Source: Bacteroidota bacterium
GTDB lineage: Bacteria > Bacteroidota > Bacteroidia > Chitinophagales > UBA2359
Assembly: GCA_020631675.1 (NCBI GenBank)
Contig: JAHDGT010000034.1
Location: 10,114-17,828 of the forward strand
DNA length: 7,715 nt
Direction: 5' to 3'
In this document: positions 1 through 5,358 of the stretch, in pieces
Layout of the letters: the number at the start of each line of letters is the position of its first letter
How positions within the stretch are numbered: position 1 is the stretch's first letter
Position numbers and translations under genes: made by a program
The notes under the pieces: model-generated
Told to the model about the DNA's origin: nothing
Databases searched by the model: none
Seen by the model: the letters and a program-made list of their open reading frames with translations, nothing else

Positions 1-539
1 TATTGAGTAGCTATTCCGAACGGCATCGTGCTTATTTGGACGCTGGTTTATTGAAAAGCGCCGATTTAAAAGTACTGGTAGTAGAAGAGAATGTAGGAAC
101 GATGTTAGGCTTTAACTTAAGTGGCGGGTCCAGCATACAGTTGAAAGTGGCCAGAGAAGATTATGCCAGTGCGAAAGAAATACTGGTCAACTCGCAGCAA
201 CATCAAGAAATCGAATCTGATGTACTTTATGCTTGGGATCAACTGCCCTTATTAGAAGGAACAGTAAATGAATCTACAATAGCTCAGTACATCAATGAGA
301 GGAACTTAAGCGGTGACGGGCGAGACAAAATTCTATGGCTACTCACAGAATCAGGGGTGGATTTTCAAATTGCAGAAGCGAGTCTAAATAAATTTTTCCC
401 TTCTGAAAATTCTGTCAGTGATCAATCAAGCGGGGCTTGGAACATCAGAACGAAGCGATTATTAAAATATGCCGCTATCGTTTTACTGATCATTATTTTA
501 TTTTACGAATTATTACCGCTACTCCTCTCCTACTTTTAG
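1..539 (+). CDS. DUF2007-like protein with C-terminal membrane helix (5' partial)
   Basis: The frame is open to the left edge, so the true start lies outside; the first usable codon inside is a TTG at position 3, which is probably an internal Leu. The 178 visible residues begin with a segment resembling the DUF2007 'putative signal transducing protein' fold: an AYLDAGLL-like helix, a VLVVEENVG strand, a Gly-rich turn, then IQLKVAREDYASAKEIL, the family's usual L-x-V-x-x-x-D-x-x-x-A-x-x-(I/L)-L ending (about residues 10-62). A middle segment (about 75-135) is unrecognised. Residues about 153-178 form a hydrophobic helix, so the protein is probably membrane-anchored by its C-terminus with most of the chain cytosolic. 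Its biochemical role is unknown. It converges with purU across 55 bases. The DUF2007 assignment is by pattern only and moderately confident. Confidence 0.6.
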   Translation, partial: LSSYSERHRAYLDAGLLKSADLKVLVVEENVGTMLGFNLSGGSSIQLKVAREDYASAKEILVNSQQHQEIESDVLYAWDQLPLLEGTVNESTIAQYINERNLSGDGRDKILWLLTESGVDFQIAEASLNKFFPSENSVSDQSSGAWNIRTKRLLKYAAIVLLIIILFYELLPLLLSYF

Positions 540-540
540 C

Positions 541-597
541 GACCAGCCAAAAATAATCGTTGCTCCTGATCTGCTCTTTTAACCAAGCAAGTACTTA
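541..597. repeat. Fragment or deleted copy of a dispersed palindromic repeat (copy 1)
   Basis: Positions 548-581 match the reverse complement of 2980-3013 at 31 of 34 bases, including a shared run beginning CAAAAATAATCGTTGCT. The segment then jumps to CAAGTACTTAA (588-598), resembling the outer tip (AGGTACTTAAA on this strand) of the full copy at 2859-3027. It therefore looks like an internally deleted or eroded copy in opposite orientation. It fills nearly the whole gap between the convergent DUF2007-like gene and purU, and its end overlaps the purU stop codon. The match itself is directly visible; the deletion history is inferred. Confidence 0.6.
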
Positions 598-1446
598 AAA
601 AATAGCCGTCTTATTGCCGTTAATGAATACTCGGTCTTCAAAGACCAGCTTTAATGCTTTGGCCAAGACGATTTTCTCCACATCCCGACCTGCTTTGGCC
701 ATATCCTTCGCGCTGAAGCGGTGATTCACATCGATCACATCTTGTTCAATGATCGGTCCTTCATCCAAATCATTATTCACATAGTGGGCCGTGGCACCTA
801 TGATCTTCACCCCTCTATCAAATGCCTGCTTATAGGGGTTCGCACCAATGAAAGCAGGTAAAAACGAGTGGTGGATGTTGATTATCCGATTGGGATATTT
901 TGCCACAAAATCAGGCGTCAATATCCTCATGTATTTAGCCAATACTAAAAACTCCGGGTCGTAAATCTCAAGGGCTTTCACTACTGCGCCCTCATGCTCT
1001 TCCCTTGTTTTGTTCTTATGAGAGATATAATGAAAGGGGATACCGAATTTCGCCACCAGGGGTTGTAAGGTATTGTGGTTACTGATCACTGCCAGTATAT
1101 TGGCGTTCAGCTCATCGTAGGCATAGCGAATCAGAATATCTCCCAAACAATGGTGCTCTTTGGTTGCTAATACAACGATGTTTTTATTTTGGCAAGGACA
1201 GAGTTTCACTTCCGCATCTTTGGGTAAGTTGCTCAGTAAAGCGTTTCTTAACGCTGGCTCATCTAATTTTCTATCCTGACAGCTGAATTCAGTACGCATA
1301 AAGAAGCGCTTGCTTTCCGCATCCACGAATTCATCGTTTTTTAGAATATTCGCCCCATGCTCAAATAAAACCTTGGTAATTTGATATACCAAGCCTGTTT
1401 CATCCTGACAGCTGATTTGTAAGACGTGCGGGTTTTGATGCGGCAT
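595..1446 (-). CDS. purU: Formyltetrahydrofolate deformylase
   Basis: Hydrolyses 10-formyl-tetrahydrofolate to formate and tetrahydrofolate in the cytosol, balancing one-carbon pools and supplying formate to PurT where present. The 283-residue length is normal for the family. The N-terminus (about 5-80) is an ACT-type regulatory domain (HVLQISCQDETGLVYQIT). The rest is a formyltransferase-fold hydrolase with the motif NIHHSFLPAF at 190-199. The expected catalytic residues are present: Asn190, His192, and Asp228 in the LDEGPIIEQ loop. KYMRIL at 171-176 and the C-terminal NGNKTAIF are also typical. The ATG at 1446 is chosen because the ACT domain begins directly after it; no Shine-Dalgarno is seen and no clear promoter was found upstream. 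It stands alone, converging with the DUF2007-like gene; its stop codon lies in the tip of repeat copy 1. Confidence 0.95.
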   Translation of the reverse strand: MPHQNPHVLQISCQDETGLVYQITKVLFEHGANILKNDEFVDAESKRFFMRTEFSCQDRKLDEPALRNALLSNLPKDAEVKLCPCQNKNIVVLATKEHHCLGDILIRYAYDELNANILAVISNHNTLQPLVAKFGIPFHYISHKNKTREEHEGAVVKALEIYDPEFLVLAKYMRILTPDFVAKYPNRIINIHHSFLPAFIGANPYKQAFDRGVKIIGATAHYVNNDLDEGPIIEQDVIDVNHRFSAKDMAKAGRDVEKIVLAKALKLVFEDRVFINGNKTAIF

Positions 1447-1606
1447 AATAAGTTCTTTTGTAACTATTTAGGTCAGGGCTTTTGAGATGGAAAATCAAGC
1501 TTTTTGTTCTTAGACGAAGCTCTTCTCGAGAGGCATCGCAGCGCGCTGGCTGGAAAGAAAGCTGAAGTAATTGCCTTACCTGAACAGTTACGTTCTTTTT
1601 TCTAAC

Positions 1607-1669
1607 AATATTTTGAACGAGCGAACAAAGCTACAAAATCATGTCACATGCTCAAGCTCGTAAAATATT
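1607..1669. repeat. Inverted repeat with nested 11-bp palindrome
   Basis: The left arm AATATTTTGAACGAGC (1607-1622) and right arm GCTCGTAAAATATT (1656-1669) are complementary over 14 pairs, with only a two-base GA bulge in the left arm. They enclose 33 bases. Inside is CATGTCACATG (1640-1650), a palindrome around one central base. Its first nine bases, CATGTCACA, recur in direct orientation at 1716-1724, where TCACA/TGTGA again forms a short hairpin. The whole could be a stable stem in RNA or a protein-binding site; nothing identifies which. Confidence 0.5.
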
Positions 1670-1671
1670 AT

Positions 1672-1705
1672 AAAAAGAAAAGCCCGCAGCTTACGCCGCA
1701 GGCTT
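1672..1705 (-). terminator. Rho-independent terminator of the CDGSH gene
   Basis: Read on the minus strand, AAGCCTGCGGC and GCTGCGGGCTT form an 11-pair stem, with two G-U pairs, closed by a GUAA tetraloop of the GNRA type. TTCTTTTT follows. It starts 45 bases after the CDGSH stop codon, the right place and orientation to end that transcript. The plus-strand version has C-A and A-C mismatches instead of the wobble pairs and a weaker tail, so it is best read as unidirectional. Confidence 0.8.
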
Positions 1706-1750
1706 ATCAGGCTCCCATGTCACAGAAAATGTGATATAATTAGAACGTCT

Positions 1751-1996
1751 TTAATCGGTAATTTGTTTATGAGCACCGTCACAAAGTCCGTTCTCAGACG
1801 AAGTATGTTTGCATCCGCACCACCATACTTCCTTGTCTGTGTCAAAGATAACTAATTTTGGGACAAATGTCGAACCTTTGTGCGCTCCATCACAAAAAGG
1901 TTGGTTAGAACTTTCTCCACATGAGCACCAAAAGTACTTTTCTCCTGCCTTAACTTTAATAGGTAGAGGTGTTTTAGAAGCTACTTTCGGTTTCAT
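1751..1996 (-). CDS. Tandem CDGSH iron-sulfur domain protein
   Basis: A small cytosolic protein expected to bind two redox-active [2Fe-2S] clusters, each by three Cys and one His. It has 81 residues from the ATG at 1996; a TTG two codons upstream (2002) is also in frame but less likely. The first motif is canonical: Cys24, Cys26, Cys35 and His39 in CSCGESSNQPFCDGAH. The second has Cys60, Cys62, Cys72 and His76, but its spacer is one residue longer and lacks the usual Pro (CGCKHTSSENGLCDGAH). Two motifs in one short chain resemble the CISD3/MiNT-like class, which acts as a monomer. Bacterial members have no settled function; electron transfer or Fe-S handling is inferred. It is monocistronic, with its own promoter and terminator. 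The fold assignment is firm, the role is not. Confidence 0.9.
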   Translation of the reverse strand: MKPKVASKTPLPIKVKAGEKYFWCSCGESSNQPFCDGAHKGSTFVPKLVIFDTDKEVWWCGCKHTSSENGLCDGAHKQITD

Positions 1997-2031
1997 TATC
2001 AATTGTTTAGCTATTTAACTTTCTTCTCAGT

Positions 2032-2062
2032 CAAATGTAAATCAAATTTTAACTTGTTGCAA
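2032..2062 (-). promoter_or_regulatory. Bacteroidota-type promoter of the CDGSH gene, with overlapping palindrome
   Basis: On the minus strand, TACATTTG (2039-2032) fits the phylum's -7 consensus TAnnTTTG exactly. A TTG -33 element (2062-2060) sits 20 bases upstream, within the usual 19-21. The implied transcript start is about 25-30 bases before the ATG at 1996. The -33 element lies inside a perfect 12-bp palindrome, TTGTTGCAACAA (2054-2065), which could be an operator. Confidence 0.65.
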
Positions 2063-2384
2063 CAAACTTTTGAAAAAAATTTTCTTGAACTAAAAATTTA
2101 ACATTTCAATGCCCTGTCATTTAGCATAAAGCTGCTCATTTAACAAGCCTAAACCTTTTTTATTCTTTTTATGTTTCAAATGAGCTTTTTAAAAAGCAAT
2201 ACATAAGAATTCGTGCTGAGGCTGAAAGCTTTATCTTACTGGTACCATAATATACTGACAAAAGGTCAGCGATACTAGGGATTGTCCAAATGCTGACGGT
2301 CATAAGTGCGGCTTCCATCTATTTTTGCTGACAAGTTGTTACTTTTATCGAGTGGGTATAAGCTTTGATAAAGTAATAGCAGAC

Positions 2385-2414
2385 TTTGACATTATAGGCG
2401 AGTAACTTTATTTA
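2385..2414 (+). promoter_or_regulatory. Possible trxA promoter
   Basis: TTTGACA (2385-2391) offers a -33/-35-like element, and TATTTA (2409-2414) lies at about the right spacing. The second box is only a loose match to either TAnnTTTG or TATAAT. The trxA ATG is 55 bases further on, and no Shine-Dalgarno sequence precedes it. Confidence 0.3.
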
Positions 2415-2468
2415 GTGACTTGCTCTTTATCTTAATAAATTCATCAACAACCTTTAAATAATATTCTG

Positions 2469-2789
2469 ATGGCATTGACTCTGACGGATGGAAACTTCCA
2501 AAATGAAGTTCTAGATAGCGGTAAATTAGCAGTGATCGATTTCTGGGCAGTATGGTGCGGACCTTGCCGCATGTTAGCTCCAACGATTGAAGCATTAGCT
2601 GAAGACTACAAAGACCAAGTAGTGGTAGGTAAAATGGATGTAGACCAGAACCCTGAGGTTTCTCAGAAGTTTGGTATCCGTAGCCTACCTACGGTTCTTT
2701 TCGTAAAAGACGGTGAAGTAGTTGACAAGCAAGTAGGTGCGGTTCCTCGTTCTGTATTAGAGAAGAAGATCCAAGAGCACTTGTCTTGA
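2469..2789 (+). CDS. trxA: Thioredoxin
   Basis: A cytosolic dithiol-disulfide oxidoreductase that reduces protein disulfides and is recharged by thioredoxin reductase; known clients include ribonucleotide reductase and PAPS/APS reductases. The 106 residues cover one full thioredoxin fold. The active site WCGPC is at 29-33 (redox Cys30 and Cys33), the Asp of the DFW strand is at 24, and the cis-proline is Pro74 in RSLPT. Length and start match the family, so the ATG at 2469 is secure even without a Shine-Dalgarno. It is a single-gene unit closed by a strong terminator 26 bases after its stop. It converges with cysN; a link to sulfate reduction is possible, but trxA is also a general housekeeping gene. 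Confidence 0.97.
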   Translation: MALTLTDGNFQNEVLDSGKLAVIDFWAVWCGPCRMLAPTIEALAEDYKDQVVVGKMDVDQNPEVSQKFGIRSLPTVLFVKDGEVVDKQVGAVPRSVLEKKIQEHLS

Positions 2790-2815
2790 TTTGATAAGAC
2801 ATAAGATCTAAAACA

Positions 2816-2850
2816 AAAAGGGCGATGCATTTACAATGCATCGCCCTTTT
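2816..2850. terminator. Strong bidirectional terminator between trxA and cysN
   Basis: AAAAGGGCGATGCATT (2816-2831) and its exact complement at 2835-2850 make a perfect 16-bp stem with a three-base loop. On the plus strand it ends trxA with a TTTT tail followed by CAATTTTATTT. On the minus strand the tail TTTTTGTTTT is a better U-tract. It can therefore also stop transcripts from cysN, which reach it about 190 bases after the cysN stop, after passing through the palindromic repeat. Confidence 0.9.
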
Positions 2851-2858
2851 CAATTTTA

Positions 2859-3027
2859 TTTAAGTACCTGGACAAAAGTAAGCGTATAGCTTATGGCGCA
2901 GCTATTTTAGTTGTAACCAAGGCATGAAAAACGAGGTATAGCAGAGCTAAATGAGGCTTTTCATAACGCAGGGTACAGCTAAAAGAGCAAGTCAGAAGCA
3001 ACGATTATTTTTGTCCGGGTACTTAAA
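2859..3027. repeat. 169-bp imperfect palindromic element (copy 2; MITE-like or REP-like)
   Basis: The outer 26 bases (2859-2884 and the complement of 3002-3027) match at 23 of 26 positions, with shared features TTTAAGTACC and GGACAAAA. Pairing continues inward with small gaps: TTTTAG 2905-2910 with CTAAAA 2979-2984, TGTA with TACA, and ATGAAAA 2924-2930 with TTTTCAT 2958-2964. About 27 unpaired bases remain at the centre. TTAA is present at both tips, either as part of the repeat or as a target duplication. No open frame of note lies inside. One arm matches 548-581, so it is a repeat, not just a hairpin. It lies just past the cysN stop, so cysN transcripts would carry it as a long stem. It could be a non-autonomous transposable element or a REP-like unit. 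Confidence 0.7.
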
Positions 3028-3042
3028 GCAGTTCCAAGCTGA

Positions 3043-4314
3043 TCAAATGATCATACAAGCCCCTACCGTTTCATTGGTGGCTTCATCAATTAAGATCAAA
3101 CTTCCTGTAATGCGGTTTCTGCGGTAAGTATCGTGGAACAAAGGCTTAGTGGTGCGAATACTGATACGAGCAATGTCATTCATACCAATTACTTGATCGC
3201 CTTCCATGCGGTGTAAGGTATTGATGTTCACCTTGTACTTCACCTCATTAATGATGCAGCGCGCATCGGCCGAAGTGTGCTTAAGCGCGTATTTTCCTCT
3301 AGGCACCAAATTGGTTTTACTTAACCAACATACCATCAGCTCAATATCTTGCTCTACCTTAGGTATATTGTTCGTGCGCACGATCATGTCTCCACGACTA
3401 ATATCTATCTCGTCGCTCAAACGAATGGTTACGCTCATAGGGGCGAAAGCCTTGTCTACCGGCCCATCATAAGTATCAATAGAGCTGATCGTCGACTTAA
3501 AGCCTGATGGCAATGCCGTCACCTCATCTCCTGTTTTGTATACCCCACCAGCAATACGTCCCGCATAACCACGGTAATCGTGATACTCATCAGAATGAGG
3601 GCGAATCACGTACTGTACCGGGAAACGGCAGTCGATATGATTGTGATCACTCGCGATGTGTACATTCTCTAAGATGTACATCAAGGTAGGACCTTCATAC
3701 CAAGTCATCTTATCCGTACGCTCTACTACATTATCTCCCTTCAATGCGCTGATCGGAACAAATTCCACATCCACCACATTCAACTTAGAAGAAAAATCAG
3801 ACATCTCCTCCTTGATCTCTTCAAAGCGTTCTTCCGCATAATCCACCAAATCCATCTTGTTCACACATACCACCAAGTGAGGAATGCGCAATAAAGAAGC
3901 GATGAACATATGACGGCGACTTTGTTCCGTCATGCCCTTACGAGCATCTACTAAAACGATCGCTAAGTTAGAGGTAGAAGCACCCGTTACCATATTACGG
4001 GTGTACTGTACGTGCCCGGGCGTATCCGCAATGATGAACTTACGCTTTGGGGTCGCGAAATAACGGTAAGCCACATCAATGGTGATCCCCTGCTCTCGCT
4101 CGGCTTTCAAACCATCGGTCAACAAGGCTAAATTCACCTCGCCATCACCATGACGCTTACTGCTTTTCTCAATGGCTTCCATCTGATCCTCAAAGATCGA
4201 CTTACTATCATAAAGCAAGCGACCGATCAAGGTACTCTTACCATCGTCTACGCTACCAGCTGTGCTGAAGCGCAGTAGATCCATATCTAAATATCCTTTG
4301 GTCGAAGACGACAT
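3043..4314 (-). CDS. cysN: Sulfate adenylyltransferase subunit 1 (GTPase subunit)
   Basis: The GTPase partner of CysD: GTP hydrolysis drives adenylation of sulfate by ATP to APS in the cytosol. The 423 residues carry all the elongation-factor-type GTPase motifs: P-loop GSVDDGKS (20-27), switch region EREQGITID (72-80), DTPGH (97-101), NKMD (152-155) and SALKG (189-193). EF-Tu-like beta-barrel domains follow from about residue 230 to the end. The length fits a stand-alone CysN; there is no APS-kinase domain fused at the C-terminus, consistent with a separate cysC. The ATG at 4314 is chosen because the GTPase domain begins about 12 residues later. It is the last gene of the cysC-cysD-cysN operon, 70 bases after cysD, and its transcript runs into the palindromic repeat and the bidirectional terminator. 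Confidence 0.97.
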   Translation of the reverse strand: MSSSTKGYLDMDLLRFSTAGSVDDGKSTLIGRLLYDSKSIFEDQMEAIEKSSKRHGDGEVNLALLTDGLKAEREQGITIDVAYRYFATPKRKFIIADTPGHVQYTRNMVTGASTSNLAIVLVDARKGMTEQSRRHMFIASLLRIPHLVVCVNKMDLVDYAEERFEEIKEEMSDFSSKLNVVDVEFVPISALKGDNVVERTDKMTWYEGPTLMYILENVHIASDHNHIDCRFPVQYVIRPHSDEYHDYRGYAGRIAGGVYKTGDEVTALPSGFKSTISSIDTYDGPVDKAFAPMSVTIRLSDEIDISRGDMIVRTNNIPKVEQDIELMVCWLSKTNLVPRGKYALKHTSADARCIINEVKYKVNINTLHRMEGDQVIGMNDIARISIRTTKPLFHDTYRRNRITGSLILIDEATNETVGACMII

Positions 4315-4384
4315 ATTGTATAGAAGTTTTTTTCTTGGATTGGGTTCCGTTCAGAGTGTGTGGGTGGGTATGGGTTCGTAAAGT

Positions 4385-5290
4385 CTAGAAGTACCCTTCT
4401 TTCTTACGATCCTCCATAGAGGTTTCAGAGCGTTTATCATCCGCTCGTCCTCCACGCTCCGTCATACGAGTAGACGCCACCTCCTCTACGATCTTCTCTA
4501 AGGTGTCCGCATCAGAGATGGTCGCCCCCGTAGAGGTCATGTCTCCGATCGTACGGAAACGTACCGACATTACTTTGCTTTCTTCCCCTTCGATCGTTGG
4601 TAATACGTCAGATTTGTAGAGCAATACGCCATCTCTGTTCACTACTTCACGCTGGTGCGCGAAATACAGATTAGGGATATCGATGTTCTCGTGTAAGATG
4701 TACTGCCACACATCCATCTCCGTCCAGTTACTCAATGGGAATACACGGAAGTGCTCGCCCATCTTCTTACGGCCATTGAACAGGTTCCACAATTCAGGAC
4801 GTTGGTTCTTTGGATCCCACTGACCAAAATCGTCACGGTGAGAGAAGAAACGCTCTTTTGCGCGCGCTTTTTCCTCATCTCTACGCGCACCCCCCAAAGC
4901 ACAGTCGAACTTATTGTCTTCGATCGCTTTTAATAGCGCAGGAATCTGTAAGCGGATACGGCTGGCCGAAACCCCAGTTTCCTCAGTGGCGATACCTTCG
5001 TTGATCGCATCTTGTACACTACCAACGATCAAATTCAAGTCGTGCTTCTTCATCAATGCATCACGGAATGCGATCGTCTCCGGGAAGTTGTGCCCCGTGT
5101 CAACGTGTAACAAAGGGAATGGTACCTTCGCTGGGTAAAAAGCCTTAATGGCCAAGTGCAGCATACAGATACTGTCCTTACCGCCGGAAAACATCAGAAC
5201 CGGGTTCTCGAATTGAGCAGCCACTTCTCTGATGATGTAAATACCCTCGGATTCCAGTTCTCTAAGGTGGGTCAGATTATAGGATGTCAT
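4385..5290 (-). CDS. cysD: Sulfate adenylyltransferase subunit 2
   Basis: The catalytic subunit of ATP sulfurylase: forms APS and pyrophosphate from ATP and sulfate, together with CysN. From the ATG at 5290 it has 301 residues, the normal CysD length. The frame stays open to a TTG at 5356, but the extra 22 residues (MCLLIRLLNRSFF...) do not resemble the family, whose N-terminus is like the TSYNLTHLRELESEGIYIIREV seen after this ATG. The PP-loop SGGKDS is at 35-40 and VDTGHNFPE at 63-71. The region near ALGGARRDEEKARAKER and the C-terminal SMEDRKKEGYF are also characteristic. It lies 68 bases after cysC; that gap holds an attenuator-like hairpin. No Shine-Dalgarno is seen. Confidence 0.97.
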   Translation of the reverse strand: MTSYNLTHLRELESEGIYIIREVAAQFENPVLMFSGGKDSICMLHLAIKAFYPAKVPFPLLHVDTGHNFPETIAFRDALMKKHDLNLIVGSVQDAINEGIATEETGVSASRIRLQIPALLKAIEDNKFDCALGGARRDEEKARAKERFFSHRDDFGQWDPKNQRPELWNLFNGRKKMGEHFRVFPLSNWTEMDVWQYILHENIDIPNLYFAHQREVVNRDGVLLYKSDVLPTIEGEESKVMSVRFRTIGDMTSTGATISDADTLEKIVEEVASTRMTERGGRADDKRSETSMEDRKKEGYF

Positions 5291-5317
5291 ACGGTCAAAA
5301 TTCAATAGAATAGGAAT

Positions 5318-5345
5318 AAAAAAAGAACGATTCAGCAAGCGAATC
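5318..5345 (-). terminator. Attenuator-like hairpin between cysC and cysD
   Basis: On the minus strand, GATTC (5345-5341) and GAATC (5333-5329) form a five-pair stem around a seven-base loop. After GTTC comes a run of seven Ts (5324-5318). The stem is weak and the T-run is displaced by four bases, so it is at most a leaky terminator or a processing site that might lower cysDN relative to cysC. It could also be chance in an AT-rich gap. Confidence 0.3.
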
Positions 5346-5358
5346 AACAAGCACAAGC

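Larger units (their letters stand above)
1447..1750. other. Intergenic spacer between purU and the CDGSH gene
   Basis: This 304-base stretch lies upstream of purU and downstream of the CDGSH gene, both on the minus strand. The half near purU (1447-1606) must hold the purU promoter, but I see no good -33/-7 pair. It contains a start-less open stretch at 1486-1605 on the plus strand that could be a gene remnant. The other half holds a nested inverted repeat (1607-1669) and the CDGSH gene terminator (1672-1705). No tRNA or convincing gene is visible. Confidence 0.6.
1997..2468. other. Divergent non-coding region between the CDGSH gene and trxA
   Basis: This AT-rich stretch of 472 bases contains no gene I can support. 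Near the CDGSH end is a good promoter (2032-2062). Near trxA is a weaker candidate (2385-2414). Between them are a perfect 14-bp palindrome GCTTTTTAAAAAGC (2184-2197), a 5-bp hairpin CTGAC/GTCAG (2255-2269), and two more copies of GCTGAC (2292-2297 and 2327-2332). The spacer is longer than two simple promoters require, so a small RNA or regulator sites are possible, but nothing identifies them. Confidence 0.5.

Noticed and set aside
1809..2018. A 69-codon plus-strand open frame over the CDGSH gene
   Set aside because: It is antisense to both CDGSH motifs; its His/Pro-rich start is the complement of the Trp/Cys codons of the real gene.
1447..2468. Possible tRNA or other classical RNA gene in the long spacers
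   Set aside because: No cloverleaf with a T-loop GTTCRANNC motif and acceptor pairing was found on either strand.
2392..2595. A 67-codon minus-strand open frame over the trxA start
   Set aside because: It is antisense to the conserved N-terminal part of thioredoxin and has no family resemblance.
2859..3027. The palindrome between trxA and cysN as a plain terminator
   Set aside because: It lacks a clean GC-rich stem followed by a T-run, a perfect terminator is already present at 2816-2850, and a related copy exists at 541-597; a repeat element explains it better.
3206..5138. Several plus-strand open frames of 60-88 codons inside cysN and cysD
   Set aside because: All lie opposite highly conserved coding sequence and show no recognisable protein features.
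5291..5356. A 22-residue N-terminal extension of CysD starting at a TTG
   Set aside because: The ATG at 5290 gives the normal 301-residue protein with a family-like N-terminus; the extension is hydrophobic and not family-like.
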